A stretch of DNA of 64,000 nt, taken from assembly GCA_023954195.1 (NCBI GenBank), contig JAMLIK010000002.1:868001-932000 (forward strand), in the 5' to 3' direction. This stretch comes from Xanthobacteraceae bacterium. GTDB taxonomy: Bacteria > Pseudomonadota > Alphaproteobacteria > Rhizobiales > Xanthobacteraceae. Shown here in pieces: positions 17,055 through 27,153 of this stretch; position 1 is the first letter of the stretch, and every line of letters begins with the position of its first letter. The translations under genes were made by a program, and so were the position numbers. The notes under the pieces were generated by a model that was not told the origin of the DNA, did not search any database, and saw only the letters and a program-made list of their open reading frames with translations.

Positions 17055-17121
17055 GGGCGGATATGCTCGTCGTCTCCGCCCCGACCATGGTTTGGTAACT
17101 AATCCTGACCACAGTGCCGCG

Positions 17122-17880
17122 ATGAGCACGCTTGAGATCGATACCCTTGCGCCTTCGCCCAAGCCGCCGCGGCGGGTGTGGAAGTTCTTCAGCACCAGCC
17201 TGTGGGGCCTGTTCATCTTCGCCGCGATGTTTCTCGGACAAGCGGCGGTGGTGGCCTATCTGGCATGGCGCGGCGGCGGTCTCGACTTCGCGACGATCCG
17301 CGCGGTGGCGGGCAGCGGCATGGTCATCTCGCTGTCGGTAATCATGGGCCTGCCGGCGGTGACGCTGGCGGTCTGGATCGCCACCCGCTGCGCCGGCGCG
17401 CGGCTTTCCGACTATCTCGGCTTGCGCTGGCCGAGCTGGCGCGCGTTCCTCGCCGGCCTCGCGGGGCTGATCGCGGTGGTCGGCGCGTGGGACCTGTTGT
17501 CGAAGGCGGTCGGGCGCGAGGTCACCGCCACGTTCATGGTCGATGTGCTGAAGTCGGCCGAGGCGGATAACTCGCTGTGGCTGCTGCTCATTGCGTTCTG
17601 CGTCGCCGCCCCGCTCACCGAGGAGTTTTTCGCGCGCGGATTCCTCTATCGCGGATGGTCCGAGTCGTTCCTGCGACCGGCCGGCGCCATCGTGCTGTCG
17701 TCGGTGGTGTGGACGGCGATGCATCTGCAATACGACTGGTTCTTCTTCGGCGAAATCGCCTCCATCGGCCTGTTGTTCGGCTATCTGCGCTATCGCACCG
17801 GCTCGACCTGGCTCACCATCGTGCTGCACGGCCTCAACAACCTCGCCGCCACCATCCAGACCATGTGGCTGGCGTCATGA
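17122..17880 (+). CDS. CPBP family intramembrane metalloprotease (Abi / type II CAAX protease-like)
   Basis: A 252-residue membrane protein with six or more hydrophobic helices. The glutamate motif E-E-F-F-A-R-G-F-L-Y-R-G, the F-F-F-G-E-I-A motif and the late H-G-L-N-N motif are all present, so the metal-dependent CPBP (Rce1-like) active site is intact. Bacterial members cleave peptides within the membrane or act in self-immunity; the substrate is unknown. The ATG at 17122 has a weak ribosome site. It ends 7 bp from the convergent end of the AEC transporter gene. Confidence 0.9.
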   Translation: MSTLEIDTLAPSPKPPRRVWKFFSTSLWGLFIFAAMFLGQAAVVAYLAWRGGGLDFATIRAVAGSGMVISLSVIMGLPAVTLAVWIATRCAGARLSDYLGLRWPSWRAFLAGLAGLIAVVGAWDLLSKAVGREVTATFMVDVLKSAEADNSLWLLLIAFCVAAPLTEEFFARGFLYRGWSESFLRPAGAIVLSSVVWTAMHLQYDWFFFGEIASIGLLFGYLRYRTGSTWLTIVLHGLNNLAATIQTMWLAS

Positions 17881-17887
17881 GCGCGCC

Positions 17888-18814
17888 TCACCCGGCCAGC
17901 GCAATGAACAGCGGCATGGTGAAAACCGCGACCACGGTTTGCAGCACCAGGATCTGCGCCAGGAGCGGCGCGTCGCCGCCCATCTGCCGCGCCAGCACGT
18001 AGGCGTTCGACGCGCTCGGCACCGAGGCGCAGCAGGCCACCACCACCAGGTTCGCCCCCGACAGGCCGAAGCCGCGGCCGAGCGTGATGGCGATCACCGG
18101 CATCACCACCAGCTTGAGCGCCACCGTCAGCGCCGCCACGGCATTGGGGCGCTTCAACCCGTCGAGTTGCAGGCCCGCGCCGACCACCAGCAGGCCGATC
18201 GCCAGCGAGGAGCGGCCGAGCGATCCGGCGAAGTCGTAGAGCGGCTTCGGGATCGGCAGCCGGAGGATGTTGATGGCGATGCCGATCAGGCAGCCCCAGA
18301 TGAACGGGTTCCTGGCGATCGCGAGCGCCGTTGCGCGCCACGAGGTCTTATGCGGCGAGGCGAAATGGGCCAGCACCGACACGCTCATCACGTTGAGCAC
18401 CGGGATCATCGCCACCATCGCCACCGAGGCCACCGCGAGGCCGGCATCGCCCAGCATGTTGCCGACCACCGAGAGCGCCACGAAGGTCTGCCAGCGCACC
18501 GACCCCTGAAACAGCGACGTGAACGACGGCCCGCTCAGCGCCAGCCACCGCGCCAGCAGCGGCCGCAGCGCGAGGCACAGCGCGCCCACGATCAGCACCG
18601 ACAACAGCATGGTGCCGCCGACGCCGGCGACCGGCACCGAGGAGAGGTCGGCGCGGCCGAGCGTCTCGATCAGCAGCGCCGGAAACAGCACGTAGTAGAC
18701 CAGTTGCTCCAGCCCGATCCAGTAAGCGTCCTGCTTCAACAGGATGCGCCGCAGCGCGTAGCCGAGCGCGATCAGCAGGAACACCGGGATCAGCGAGGCG
18801 ACCACGGTCAGCAT
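17888..18814 (-). CDS. AEC family transporter (auxin efflux carrier-like permease)
   Basis: A 308-residue protein made of about ten hydrophobic helices (for example VVASLIPVFLLIALGYALRR at the N-terminus, and VVAVFTMPLFIALAG at the end), with the family's central conserved segments N-P-F-I-W-G and S-S-L-A-I-G-L-L-V-V-G-A-G-L. AEC proteins move organic anions such as malate or malonate; the substrate here is not predictable. Its ATG overlaps the end of ruvX by 7 bases, so expression is tied to ruvX translation. It converges with the CPBP gene. Confidence 0.92.
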   Translation of the reverse strand: MLTVVASLIPVFLLIALGYALRRILLKQDAYWIGLEQLVYYVLFPALLIETLGRADLSSVPVAGVGGTMLLSVLIVGALCLALRPLLARWLALSGPSFTSLFQGSVRWQTFVALSVVGNMLGDAGLAVASVAMVAMIPVLNVMSVSVLAHFASPHKTSWRATALAIARNPFIWGCLIGIAINILRLPIPKPLYDFAGSLGRSSLAIGLLVVGAGLQLDGLKRPNAVAALTVALKLVVMPVIAITLGRGFGLSGANLVVVACCASVPSASNAYVLARQMGGDAPLLAQILVLQTVVAVFTMPLFIALAG

Positions 18815-19305
18815 CGGCGCGAGGGCTCTTGGCGATGGAGCGTGGCGAGGCGGTCGAGCGCGCCTTGCAGGATGAAGATGGCGGCGTGCTCGTCGATCAC
18901 CTTCGCGCGCTTGGCGCGGCTGGCGTCCTGCGCGATCAATTCGCGCTCCACCGCCGCCGTCGACAGCCGCTCGTCCCACAGTCCGACGGCAAGATCGGTG
19001 AGGCGGGAAAGGTTGCGGGCGAAGGCGCGGGTCGATTGCGCGCGCGGCCCCTCGCTGCCGTCCATGTTGATCGGCAGGCCGAGCACGAAGCCGACCGCGC
19101 GGCGCGCTTGCGCGAGATCGATCAGCCGCGCCGCGTCGGCGGTGAAGGCGGTGCGCTTCACCGTCTCGACGCCGGTGGCGAGCCGACGGTCGGGGTCGCA
19201 CACCGCGACGCCGATGGTCTTGGTGCCGAGGTCGAGGCCGATCAGCGCGCCGCGCGCGGGCCAATGGGTCGCGGCTTCGGTCAGGGGCAGGACGGGAGCG
19301 TTCAT
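18808..19305 (-). CDS. ruvX: Putative pre-16S rRNA nuclease / Holliday junction resolvase YqgF
   Basis: A 165-residue RNase H-like protein with the N-terminal G-L-D-L-G-T-K-T-I-G-V-A-V (catalytic Asp), the G-L-P-I-N-M-D-G-S-E-G-P-R-A motif, the W-D-E-R-L-S-T motif and the late D-x2-A-A-x-F-I-L-Q-G motif. The family processes the 5' end of 16S rRNA. Start ATG 19305. Overlaps the AEC transporter gene downstream. Often found close to gatCAB in this family, as here. Confidence 0.94.
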   Translation of the reverse strand: MNAPVLPLTEAATHWPARGALIGLDLGTKTIGVAVCDPDRRLATGVETVKRTAFTADAARLIDLAQARRAVGFVLGLPINMDGSEGPRAQSTRAFARNLSRLTDLAVGLWDERLSTAAVERELIAQDASRAKRAKVIDEHAAIFILQGALDRLATLHRQEPSRRC

Positions 19306-19432
19306 GGCCTTCGCATAACACGGCGGCGGGCGGCGGACACCATCCTTCGCTGACCGAAGGTCGCATGGCGAGGGGCCGTGACATCGCCGCCGCGAAGTGA
19401 AATACCATGCGCATCAATCGAGGAATGCCGCC

Positions 19433-20509
19433 ATGTGGCCCGACCGCCGACTTCTCGACCTGTTCAAGGTCGATCTTCCCATCATCCAGGCGCCGATGGC
19501 CGGCGCGATGGATACCGAACTGGCCATCGCCGCGGCAAAAGCCGGCGCGCTCGGCGCGCTGCCCTGCGCCATGCTGTCGCCGGACAAGGCGCGCGAGCAG
19601 GTCAACATTTTCCGCCAGCAGGTGTCGGCGCCGGTGTCGATGAATTTCTTCGCCCACACCCCGACGACGCCTGACGAGACGAAGATGGTGGCGTGGCGCG
19701 AGCGCCTCGCGCCTTATTATAGAGAGTTGCAACTCGACCCGGCGATGCCGCTGCCCTCGGCCGCCCGCGCGCCGTTCGACGCCGCGATGTGCGAGGTGGT
19801 CGAGGATGTGAAGCCCGAGGTCGTCAGCTTCCACTTCGGCCTGCCGGAGGCGAGCCTCTTGAAGCGCGTCCGGGACGCCGGCTGCGTCGTCATCGCATCG
19901 GCCACCATCGTCAGGGAGGCGGTGTGGCTCGCCGAGCGCGGCGTCGACGCGGTGATCGCGCAGGGCGCCGAGGCGGGCGGCCATCGCAGCATGTTCCTGA
20001 CCGACGACATCGCCACCCAGCCCGGCACCTTCGCGCTGGTGCCGCAGATGGCGGATGCGGTGCGCGTGCCGGTGATCGCCGCCGGCGGCGTCGCCGACGG
20101 GCGCGGCATCGCCGCCGCCTTGGCGCTGGGCGCGGCCGGCGTGCAGATCGGCACCGCCTTGCTGCGCACGCCGGAATCGAAGGTGAGCGCCATCATTCGC
20201 GAAAATCTGGCGAAGGGCGACGACGGCGTCACCGCCATCACCAACGTCATGACCGGGCGCGCCGCGCGCGGCATCGTCAACCGCGCCATGCGCGAACTGG
20301 GGCCGGTGACGGCGGAGGGCCCAGGATTCCCGCACGCCTCGGCGGCGTTCGGGCCGCTGAAGGCGGCGGCGGAAAAGACCGGCAGCGCCGCTTTCACCAA
20401 TCTGTGGGCCGGGCAGGCGGTGGCGCTCGGCACCGAACGGCCCGCCGAGGATCTGGTTCGCGCGCTGGCCGAGGATGCCTTGCGGCGGCTGCGCGCGCTG
20501 TCGGCCTGA
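19433..20509 (+). CDS. Nitronate monooxygenase (2-nitropropane dioxygenase) family protein
   Basis: A 358-residue FMN-dependent TIM-barrel protein. Start ATG 19433 with GAGGA eight bases upstream. Motifs: Q-A-P-M-A-G-A-M-D near residue 20, the P-V-S-M-N-F-F strand, the Q-G-A-E-A-G-G-H-R active-site/phosphate segment and [19 protein letters not shown]-x-G-V-Q-I-G-T-A-L, which contacts FMN. These enzymes oxidise alkyl nitronates such as propionate 3-nitronate. It precedes gatC by 94 bp on the same strand. Confidence 0.93.
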   Translation: MWPDRRLLDLFKVDLPIIQAPMAGAMDTELAIAAAKAGALGALPCAMLSPDKAREQVNIFRQQVSAPVSMNFFAHTPTTPDETKMVAWRERLAPYYRELQLDPAMPLPSAARAPFDAAMCEVVEDVKPEVVSFHFGLPEASLLKRVRDAGCVVIASATIVREAVWLAERGVDAVIAQGAEAGGHRSMFLTDDIATQPGTFALVPQMADAVRVPVIAAGGVADGRGIAAALALGAAGVQIGTALLRTPESKVSAIIRENLAKGDDGVTAITNVMTGRAARGIVNRAMRELGPVTAEGPGFPHASAAFGPLKAAAEKTGSAAFTNLWAGQAVALGTERPAEDLVRALAEDALRRLRALSA

Positions 20510-20603
20510 GTGGGCGCGGTTGCGGTGCGAAAGGGCGGTCTGCTATAGGGCGGAGGCTGTTTGCATACGCCGCCAGCCGTCTCCATATCGCAGTAAGGCT
20601 TCC

Positions 20604-20891
20604 ATGTCCGTCGACGCCGCCACCGTCCGCCGCATCGCGCATCTGGCGCGGATCGCGGTCACCGATGCCGAGGTTCCGCACTTGCAGGGCGAGCTGAACG
20701 CCATTCTGGCGTTTGTCGAGCAATTGTCGGAGGTGAATGTCGAGGGCGTCGAGCCGATGACCTCGGTGACGCCGATGGCGATGAAGAAGCGCCCCGACGT
20801 GGTCGATGACGGCGACATCGCCGACGCCGTGGTCGCCAACGCGCCGGCGCGCGAGGATCATTTCTTCACGGTGCCCAAGGTGGTCGAATAG
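20604..20891 (+). CDS. gatC: Aspartyl/glutamyl-tRNA amidotransferase subunit C
   Basis: A 95-residue protein of the usual GatC length, beginning [19 protein letters not shown] and carrying L-x2-I-L-x-F-V-E-Q-L and V-E-P-M-T-S-V-T-P, with the D-H-F-F-x-V-P-K-V-V-E C-terminus. It links GatA and GatB in the complex that converts Glu-tRNA(Gln) and Asp-tRNA(Asn) to the amidated forms. A 71-residue ORF intervenes between it and gatA. Confidence 0.97.
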   Translation: MSVDAATVRRIAHLARIAVTDAEVPHLQGELNAILAFVEQLSEVNVEGVEPMTSVTPMAMKKRPDVVDDGDIADAVVANAPAREDHFFTVPKVVE

Positions 20892-20908
20892 AGCGGGAGA
20901 CGAAACCG

Positions 20909-21124
20909 ATGTGCCTGCTATGCGACGACGAAAAAGCCTATCAGGCTTACATGAACTATCTTGACGCCACGCGGCGCCAGGGCGCCGAGGCCGATCCCGA
21001 CAAGGCGATGGACGCGGTGCTCGACGTGATGGAGCAATCGGCCCGGCAGCCGACGGCGCGCCGCGACGATCCGGCCAACGACAAGACACTCTCTCCTTTC
21101 TTTTGCAGCCCGGTTGATAAATGA
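20909..21124 (+). CDS. Small Cys-containing protein between gatC and gatA
   Basis: A 71-residue hydrophilic protein from ATG 20909, 17 bp after gatC, whose stop overlaps the gatA start by 4 bases (ATGA). It begins [20 protein letters not shown], with a C-x2-C pair, is helical and acidic/basic in the middle, and ends [10 protein letters not shown] with a third Cys. I recall a similar short ORF at this position in Bradyrhizobium relatives, with conserved N-terminal [11 protein letters not shown] and C-terminal SPFFC segments, but it has no assigned role. Tight coupling to gatA suggests it is expressed with the amidotransferase; a metal-binding or redox role through the Cys is speculation. Confidence 0.78.
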   Translation: MCLLCDDEKAYQAYMNYLDATRRQGAEADPDKAMDAVLDVMEQSARQPTARRDDPANDKTLSPFFCSPVDK

Positions 21125-22599
21125 CGGATCTGACGACGCTAACGCTGTCCGAGGCGCGGGACGGCCTCGCGCGCAAGACATTCACCTCGCTTGAACTGAC
21201 CGACGCCCATCTCGCGGCGATGGAACGCGCGCGGGCGCTGAACGCCTATGCGCTGGAGACGCCGGACGCGGCCCGCGCCATGGCGCGCCAAGCCGATGCG
21301 CGGATCGCCAAGGGCGAGGGCGGGCCGCTCGGCGGCGTGCCGCTCGGCATCAAGGATCTGTTCGCCACCGAAGGCATCCGCACCACCGCGTGCTCGAAGA
21401 TTCTCGGTGACTTCACGCCGCCTTACGAATCCACCGTCACCGCGCAACTGTGGCGCGACGGCGCGGTGATGCTGGGCAAGCTCAACAACGACGAATTCGC
21501 CATGGGTTCGTCCAACGAGACCTCGTGCTTCGGCCCCGTGGTCAATCCGTGGCGGCGTGACGGCTCGGACGCGCAACTGGTGCCGGGCGGCTCCTCCGGC
21601 GGCTCGGCGGCGGCGGTGGCGGCCGGCCTGTGCCTCGGTGCCACCGGCACCGACACCGGCGGCTCGATCCGGCAGCCGGCGGCCTTCACCGGCATCGTCG
21701 GCATCAAGCCGACCTATGGCCGCTGCTCGCGCTGGGGCATCGTGGCGTTCGCCTCCTCGCTCGATCAGGCCGGCCCGTTCGCCCGTAGCGTGCGCGACAG
21801 CGCGATCCTGCTGCGCTCGATGGCCGGCCACGATCCCAAGGACACCACCTCGGTCGACCGCGCCGTGCCGGATTATGAGGCCGCGGTCGGCAAATCGGTG
21901 AAGGGGCTGCGCATCGGCATCCCGAAGGAATACCGCCTCGACGGCATGTCCGCCGAGATCGACCGGTTGTGGTCGCAGGGCGCGGAATGGCTGAAGGCGG
22001 CGGGCGCCGAACTGGTCGAGGTGTCGCTGCCGCACACCAGATACGCGCTGCCGGCCTATTACATCGTAGCGCCCGCCGAAGCCTCGTCGAACCTGGCGCG
22101 TTACGACGGCGTGCGCTACGGCGCCCGCGTCGACGGCAACAACATCGTGGAGATGTACGAGAACACCCGCGCGCGCGGTTTCGGCCCCGAAGTGAAGCGG
22201 CGGGTGATGATCGGCACCTACGTGCTCTCGGCCGGCTATTACGACGCCTATTATCTGCGCGCGCAAAAGGTGCGCACTCTTATCAAGAAGGATTTCGAGG
22301 ACTGCTTCGCGCAAGGCGTTCACGCCATCCTGACGCCGGCGACGCCGTCGGCGGCGTTCGGCATCGGCGAGAAGACCGGGGCGGACCCGATCGAGATGTA
22401 CCTCAACGACATTTTCACCGTCACCGTGAACATGGCTGGTCTTCCCGGCATCGCGGTGCCCGCCGGCAAGGACGCCCAGGGCTTGCCGCTCGGCCTGCAA
22501 CTGATCGGCCGCCCGTTCGACGAGGAGACGCTGTTTGCGCTCGGCGAGGTGATCGAGCAGGCGGCGGGCCGCTTCACGCCGGCGCGGTGGTGGGACTGA
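21121..22599 (+). CDS. gatA: Aspartyl/glutamyl-tRNA amidotransferase subunit A
   Basis: A 492-residue amidase-signature enzyme that hydrolyses glutamine to supply ammonia to GatB. The Ser-cisSer-Lys triad is present: Lys in G-I-K-D-L-F, the Gly/Ser-rich segment [13 protein letters not shown], and [11 protein letters not shown]. It also shows the G-I-K-P-T-Y-G-R motif typical of GatA. ATG 21121 overlaps the preceding 71-aa gene. gatB is not adjacent: a patatin-like lipoprotein gene lies between. Confidence 0.97.
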   Translation: MTDLTTLTLSEARDGLARKTFTSLELTDAHLAAMERARALNAYALETPDAARAMARQADARIAKGEGGPLGGVPLGIKDLFATEGIRTTACSKILGDFTPPYESTVTAQLWRDGAVMLGKLNNDEFAMGSSNETSCFGPVVNPWRRDGSDAQLVPGGSSGGSAAAVAAGLCLGATGTDTGGSIRQPAAFTGIVGIKPTYGRCSRWGIVAFASSLDQAGPFARSVRDSAILLRSMAGHDPKDTTSVDRAVPDYEAAVGKSVKGLRIGIPKEYRLDGMSAEIDRLWSQGAEWLKAAGAELVEVSLPHTRYALPAYYIVAPAEASSNLARYDGVRYGARVDGNNIVEMYENTRARGFGPEVKRRVMIGTYVLSAGYYDAYYLRAQKVRTLIKKDFEDCFAQGVHAILTPATPSAAFGIGEKTGADPIEMYLNDIFTVTVNMAGLPGIAVPAGKDAQGLPLGLQLIGRPFDEETLFALGEVIEQAAGRFTPARWWD

Positions 22600-22746
22600 G
22601 GCGCACGACTTTGGAGGCTTGCGAGCATGGCAATGACGGGAATCCGTCGTTGCGATTAACCATGATGGCCTTGCCCTTGCCATGATGCGGCCATCTTTTG
22701 CCCCGGTTAACCGCCTTCGGGCGACAACCGCCATACGGAGGGGCGG

Positions 22747-24132
22747 ATGATGCGGTGGGCGGGATTTTTCGGCGCGATGGCGGTGAGCTTGTGGCTCTCC
22801 GGCTGCGCCTCGGTACACAACGAGCCGGTGAACGTGCCGGCCCATGGCAGCGTGGTCGATCAGCTTCATCTCGGCTTCAAGGACGTTGCCGACGAGGACG
22901 ACCTGTTGATCGGGCTGGCGTTCTCCGGCGGCGGCACCCGCGCGGCGGCGTTTTCCTTCGGCGTACTGTCGGAGTTCGACCGCATCGGTGTGCCGCGCGC
23001 CCACGACAAGCTGCTCGACCGGCTCGATTTCATCTCCGGCGTTTCCGGCGGCTCGGTCACCGCCGCCTATTACGGGCTGAAGAAGAAGGCGGCGCTCGCC
23101 GATTTCCGCGAGCGCTTCCTGTTGCAGAACGCCGAGGAAGGGCTCAACACCACGCTGTCGCTGGCCACCATGGGCCGCGCGCTCAGCGGCGGCATCAACG
23201 ATCAGCAGGGGTTCACCCAATGGCTCGACCGGAACCTGTTTCACGGCGCGACCTTCGGCGCGTTCCGCGCGGTGGGGCCGCCGCGGGTCTGGATCAATGC
23301 CTCCGACATTTATAACCGCGTGCCGTTCGTGTTCGGCGCCACCGCCTTCACGGCGATCTGTAGCGACCTGACCAAGTTTCCGTTGTCCAACGCGGTGGCG
23401 GCGTCCGCCGCCGTGCCGGTGGCGTTCGCGCCGATCGTGGTCAAGGCCTATCCCGGCACCTGCAACGATCCGCTGCCGCAATGGATCACCCGCTCGGCCG
23501 CCGACCGCAACGCCTCGCCGATGCTGCGGTCCTACGCCAGCGCCATCCTGCGCTATCGCGAGGGCAAGGTGCCGTACATCAAGCTGCTCGACGGCGGCCT
23601 GGTCGATAACTACGGGCTGTCCGGTTTCACCATCGCGCGCGAATCCTCGGAGACGCCGTACGGGCCGCTGAAGCCGGAGCAGGCGGTCAGGCTGCGGCGC
23701 TCGATATTCCTGGTGGTCGACGCCAAGGCCGGGTTGTCGGGCGACTGGGTGAAAAGCGTCGACGGCCCCGCCGGCGTCGATCTGGTCAAGGCGGCCATCG
23801 ACACCACCATCGACGCCAGCGTCGGCGCCAGCTTCACCGCGTTCGAACGCACCATGGGAGACTGGCAGAACGCGCTGGTGCGTTGGCGCTGCGGCCTTTC
23901 GGCAGCCGATCGCAGGCGCTATGGCGCGCCGGCCAACTGGAACTGCCGCGACCTGAAATTCTTCGTCGGCCGCGTCGGCTTCGACCAGCTCGATCCGGCG
24001 CGCGCCGCCGAACTCGGCAAGGTGCCGACCCGTTTCCACCTGCCGCAGCCGCAGGTGGACGAGGTGATCGAGGCGGGGCGCGACGCGCTGCGCATCAACC
24101 CGACGCTGAAGGCGTTCCTGGGGAGCATGTAG
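22747..24132 (+). CDS. Patatin-like phospholipase lipoprotein
   Basis: A 461-residue lipoprotein with lipobox L-S-G-C (Cys20). The patatin catalytic dyad is complete: oxyanion-hole S-G-G-G-T-R at residues 60-65, nucleophile Ser100 in G-V-S-G-G-S, and Asp282 in L-D-G-G-L-V-D-N. Expected to be a serine hydrolase anchored to the outer or inner membrane facing the periplasm. It splits the gatC/gatA from gatB, with 147 bp before it and 140 bp after it, and is probably an independent unit. GGAGG sits six bases before ATG 22747; a second ATG follows at 22750. Confidence 0.9.
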   Translation: MMRWAGFFGAMAVSLWLSGCASVHNEPVNVPAHGSVVDQLHLGFKDVADEDDLLIGLAFSGGGTRAAAFSFGVLSEFDRIGVPRAHDKLLDRLDFISGVSGGSVTAAYYGLKKKAALADFRERFLLQNAEEGLNTTLSLATMGRALSGGINDQQGFTQWLDRNLFHGATFGAFRAVGPPRVWINASDIYNRVPFVFGATAFTAICSDLTKFPLSNAVAASAAVPVAFAPIVVKAYPGTCNDPLPQWITRSAADRNASPMLRSYASAILRYREGKVPYIKLLDGGLVDNYGLSGFTIARESSETPYGPLKPEQAVRLRRSIFLVVDAKAGLSGDWVKSVDGPAGVDLVKAAIDTTIDASVGASFTAFERTMGDWQNALVRWRCGLSAADRRRYGAPANWNCRDLKFFVGRVGFDQLDPARAAELGKVPTRFHLPQPQVDEVIEAGRDALRINPTLKAFLGSM

Positions 24133-24136
24133 TAGC

Positions 24137-24208
24137 AGGATGCTGGATCGTCCGCCGGAGCCTGTCATCGGGCCGCGCTTCGCGCGGACCCGTTGGCGGA
24201 CGATGACG
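24137..24208. repeat. Dispersed intergenic palindrome, family A, copy 3
   Basis: A 72-bp element between the patatin gene and gatB. It contains the same core as 10458-10540 (GCCGGAGCCTGTCATCGGGC, then a CGCGCTTCGCGCG hairpin, CCCGTTGGCGGACGATGACG) with three differences over about 55 bp. The ends ATCGTCCGCC and GGCGGACGAT are perfect inverted repeats. Confidence 0.8.
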
Positions 24209-24272
24209 CCTCGTTTCCGGGCAGCCGCGGCCGGGGTTTTCTCATCGCGCGGTCCATTGTAGAACCCGTCCC

Positions 24273-25757
24273 ATGAACGCACCCGTCAAATCCACGAAGC
24301 TCATCAAGGGCGCCACCGGCGATTGGGAAATGGTGATCGGGCTGGAAATCCACGCCCAGGTCACCTCCAACGCCAAACTGTTCTCCGGCGCGTCGACGCA
24401 GTTCGGCGGCGAGCCGAACGCGCACGTCTCGCTGGTGGACGCGGCGATGCCCGGCATGTTGCCGGTCATCAACGCAGAGGCGGTGCGGCAGGCGGTGCGC
24501 ACCGGCCTCGGTCTCAAGGCGCGGATCAACCTGCGCTCGGTGTTCGACCGCAAGAACTATTTCTATCCGGACCTGCCGCAGGGCTATCAGATCAGTCAGT
24601 ACAAGTCGCCGATCGTCGGCGAGGGCGCGGTGCAGGTCGATCTCGACGACGGCGACAACGTCACCGTCGGCATCGAGCGGCTGCACCTGGAACAGGACGC
24701 CGGCAAGTTGCTGCACGACCAGCATCCGACCATGACCTACGTCGATCTCAACCGCTCCGGCGTCGCGCTGATGGAGATCGTCTCCAAGCCGGACATCCGC
24801 TCGGCGGAGCAGGCCAAGGCGTATGTCGCCAAGCTGCGCACCATCCTGCGCTACCTCGGCACCTGTGACGGCGACATGGAAAAGGGATCCCTGCGCGCCG
24901 ACGTTAACGTCTCGGTGCGCCGGCCCGGCGCGCCGTTCGGCACCCGCTGCGAGATCAAGAACGTCAACTCGATCCGTTTCATCGGTCAGGCCATTGACTA
25001 CGAGGCGCGCCGTCAGATCGGCGTCATCGAGGACGGCGGCCAGATCGTGCAGGAAACCCGGCTGTTCGATCCGAGCCGGGGCGAGACGCGCTCGATGCGC
25101 TCCAAGGAGGAGGCGCACGATTACCGCTACTTCCCCGATCCCGACCTGCTGCCGCTGGAATTTCCGCAGAGCTTCGTCGACGAGCTGGCCGCCGCGCTGC
25201 CGGAACTGCCGGATCAGAAGAAGGCGCGCTTCATCGGCGATTTCGCGCTCTCGCCCTACGATGCCGCAGTGCTGGTGAGCGAGCGCGAGAGCGCCGAGTT
25301 CTACGAAGCCGTGCTCGCGGCGCTCGCCGACAAGGCGCGCGACGGCAAGCTCGCCGCCAATTGGGTGATTAACGAGCTGTTCGGCCGTCTCAACAAGGAA
25401 GGTAAGGACATCGCCGCCTCGCCGGTGTCGTCGGCGCAACTCGCGACAATCGTCGAACTGATCGGCGAGGGCACCATCTCCGGCAAGATCGCCAAGGATC
25501 TGTTCGAGATTGTCTGGAACGAGGGCGGCGATCCGCGCGCGGTGATGGAAGCGCGCGGCATGAAGCAGGTCACCGACCTCGGCGCGATCGAGACGATTGT
25601 CGATGCGATCGTCGCCGCCAATCCCGACAAAGTCGCGCAGGCGCAAGCCAAGCCGGCGCTCGCCGGCTGGTTCGTCGGACAGGTGATGAAGGCGTCCGGC
25701 GGCAAGGCCAACCCGCAAGCGGTCAACGATCTCATCAAGGCCAAGCTCGGTTTGTAG
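24273..25757 (+). CDS. gatB: Aspartyl/glutamyl-tRNA amidotransferase subunit B
   Basis: A 494-residue protein that activates the misacylated tRNA by phosphorylation before transamidation. It has the cradle-domain motif V-I-G-L-E-I-H-A-Q, the [19 protein letters not shown] segment, the H-L-E-Q-D-A-G-K-L nucleotide-site region, D[12 protein letters not shown], and the C-terminal YqeY-like tail domain. Full family length. Start ATG 24273. Confidence 0.97.
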   Translation: MNAPVKSTKLIKGATGDWEMVIGLEIHAQVTSNAKLFSGASTQFGGEPNAHVSLVDAAMPGMLPVINAEAVRQAVRTGLGLKARINLRSVFDRKNYFYPDLPQGYQISQYKSPIVGEGAVQVDLDDGDNVTVGIERLHLEQDAGKLLHDQHPTMTYVDLNRSGVALMEIVSKPDIRSAEQAKAYVAKLRTILRYLGTCDGDMEKGSLRADVNVSVRRPGAPFGTRCEIKNVNSIRFIGQAIDYEARRQIGVIEDGGQIVQETRLFDPSRGETRSMRSKEEAHDYRYFPDPDLLPLEFPQSFVDELAAALPELPDQKKARFIGDFALSPYDAAVLVSERESAEFYEAVLAALADKARDGKLAANWVINELFGRLNKEGKDIAASPVSSAQLATIVELIGEGTISGKIAKDLFEIVWNEGGDPRAVMEARGMKQVTDLGAIETIVDAIVAANPDKVAQAQAKPALAGWFVGQVMKASGGKANPQAVNDLIKAKLGL

Positions 25758-26261
25758 CGCGCGAAGGCATCGTCACCGCGCGGTGCGACGGTGATGAATC
25801 GGAAAGCCGCGGCCGCGAATCAGCGCGAAGCGGCTGGCAAAAAAATCGCGTTCGAGAAACCGCGAAGGTTCGGAACGCGCGTTTCGCTAAAAATTTTTTG
25901 TTTGCCAAAATTCGCGACTCAGAGTCCGCGCGCGCGGTTCTGATCGCTCGCGCCGAGTCGCGGCATGTGCCGTCGCGCGCGAAAAAATTTCGCGCCGCAT
26001 TGCGAATCTATCTGCGGCACAAGCGTTTCCTTCAATCTTGACATTTGCCGACGTAGATCTGGCGGGCACTACTTGCATCGCGCGCGATGGCGCGATGGTG
26101 CGTATCGGTCGCGACGCGCGCGCGGCGCTGCCACCGTTTCATCAACACTTCCTTAAGCAGGACGCTGTTTTTTCGCATGTGTTGGTGTATGCGGGATGAA
26201 GTGCATTTCGATTCCCGAATGCACGCAGCGATCAAGCCATCTCACTACTCAGGAGGGCAAT
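25758..26261. other. 504-bp intergenic region; no gene seen
   Basis: Between gatB and the histone-like gene. It contains a perfect hairpin GCGCGAAA-AAA-TTTCGCGC (25977-25995), several CGCG-rich imperfect palindromes with A/T runs (25840-25910), and an isolated TTGACA at 26038. It probably holds the promoter and a leader of roughly 200 bases for the H1-like gene. Short open frames here lack start sites and coding character. Confidence 0.5.
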
Positions 26262-26414
26262 ATGGCTAAGAAGGCGAAGACAGCGAAGAAGGCGAAAGCC
26301 AAGAAGGCCGTGAAGAAGGTCAAGAAGGCGACGAAGACCGCGGCGAAGAAGACCGCGAAGAAGACCCGCAAGGTCGCCAAGAAGAAGACCGCCAAGAAGA
26401 AGGCCGCGAAGTAA
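26262..26414 (+). CDS. Histone H1-like Lys/Ala-rich DNA-binding peptide
   Basis: A 50-residue protein composed almost only of Lys, Ala, Thr and Val (MAKKAKTAKKAKAKKAVKKV onward), with repeated KKA / KKT units like the C-terminal tail of eukaryotic H1 and of bacterial HU/AlgP fusions. A perfect AGGAGGG lies four bases before ATG 26262, so strong translation is expected. It probably coats DNA or RNA non-specifically. It has no globular domain and no neighbour that explains it. Confidence 0.82.
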   Translation: MAKKAKTAKKAKAKKAVKKVKKATKTAAKKTAKKTRKVAKKKTAKKKAAK

Positions 26415-27153
26415 GTTTGCTTCTGGAACAATTGCCGGCGCTCACTGCCGGCGACGTCGCGCGAGCCGCCAGATTGTCCTCCGCCTCGCGGCGGGTGCGG
26501 TTGGAAGCTCGGTCGACGGGAGAGGGTGTCGGCGAGACATCAGGTCAGCCAGCCGGATCGTGGAACGGGTTGCTCATGCGCCCGGCGGGCGATCCGGCGG
26601 AAGAATGGTTCGGTGACGGGACATTCTTCGATACGGCGTGGAGGTCGCGTCTTTAAGAGGTCGCGTCTCCAGAGTCACTGGTCCAGAGCCACCGGCCGGC
26701 AACGCCGCGGTGGGCTTCGACCCTGACATGCTCGCCGACGCCCTCGTTTTTGCCGGCCCGCCTCGCCGCCGGCGCGCCGTGATCGCCGGCGCTTTCGTTT
26801 TCGCTTCTCCTTTCCCCAGCGTCTCTCTCATCCCCCGCGTCTCTCGCCGCCCGGTTGATCGCGGGCAGCGTCGCGGTTTGCGGCAATGGTTATCGCTTCG
26901 CCAAGCGACAGCGTGAATCGGCGATTCAGGAATGCAGGAAGTCCGCCAATGGCGGGGCTTTTCGCCAATGTCGCGAAATTCGCCCGTGCGCCCGTTCAGA
27001 TTCCATTCATCGCGATGCTTAAACTGCCTTTCAAATTTGACCCGTCATAGTCACCCCAACACGCCGGACAACGGCGGTTGGGAGAGTGTCGAAAGATCGG
27101 ACGGGAGCCGCGCTCGGAGCAGGGCGGCACCAATAACAAGAAGGTCAGGGATC
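26415..27153. other. 739-bp gene-poor region; no supported gene
   Basis: Between the H1-like and Sel1-like genes. All open frames are short, have no ribosome site and look non-coding. Visible structure: two GCCGGC palindromes that can pair just after the H1-like stop (26432-26452), and a 12-bp direct repeat GAGGTCGCGTCT at 26641 and 26657. Nothing else recognised. Confidence 0.45.

Noticed and set aside
21139-24282. 1047-residue minus-strand frame across gatA and the patatin gene
   Set aside because: Antisense shadow; both plus-strand genes have full catalytic motifs.
26653-26886. 77-residue minus-strand frame in the gap after the H1-like gene
   Set aside because: Low-complexity charged sequence without a start signal.
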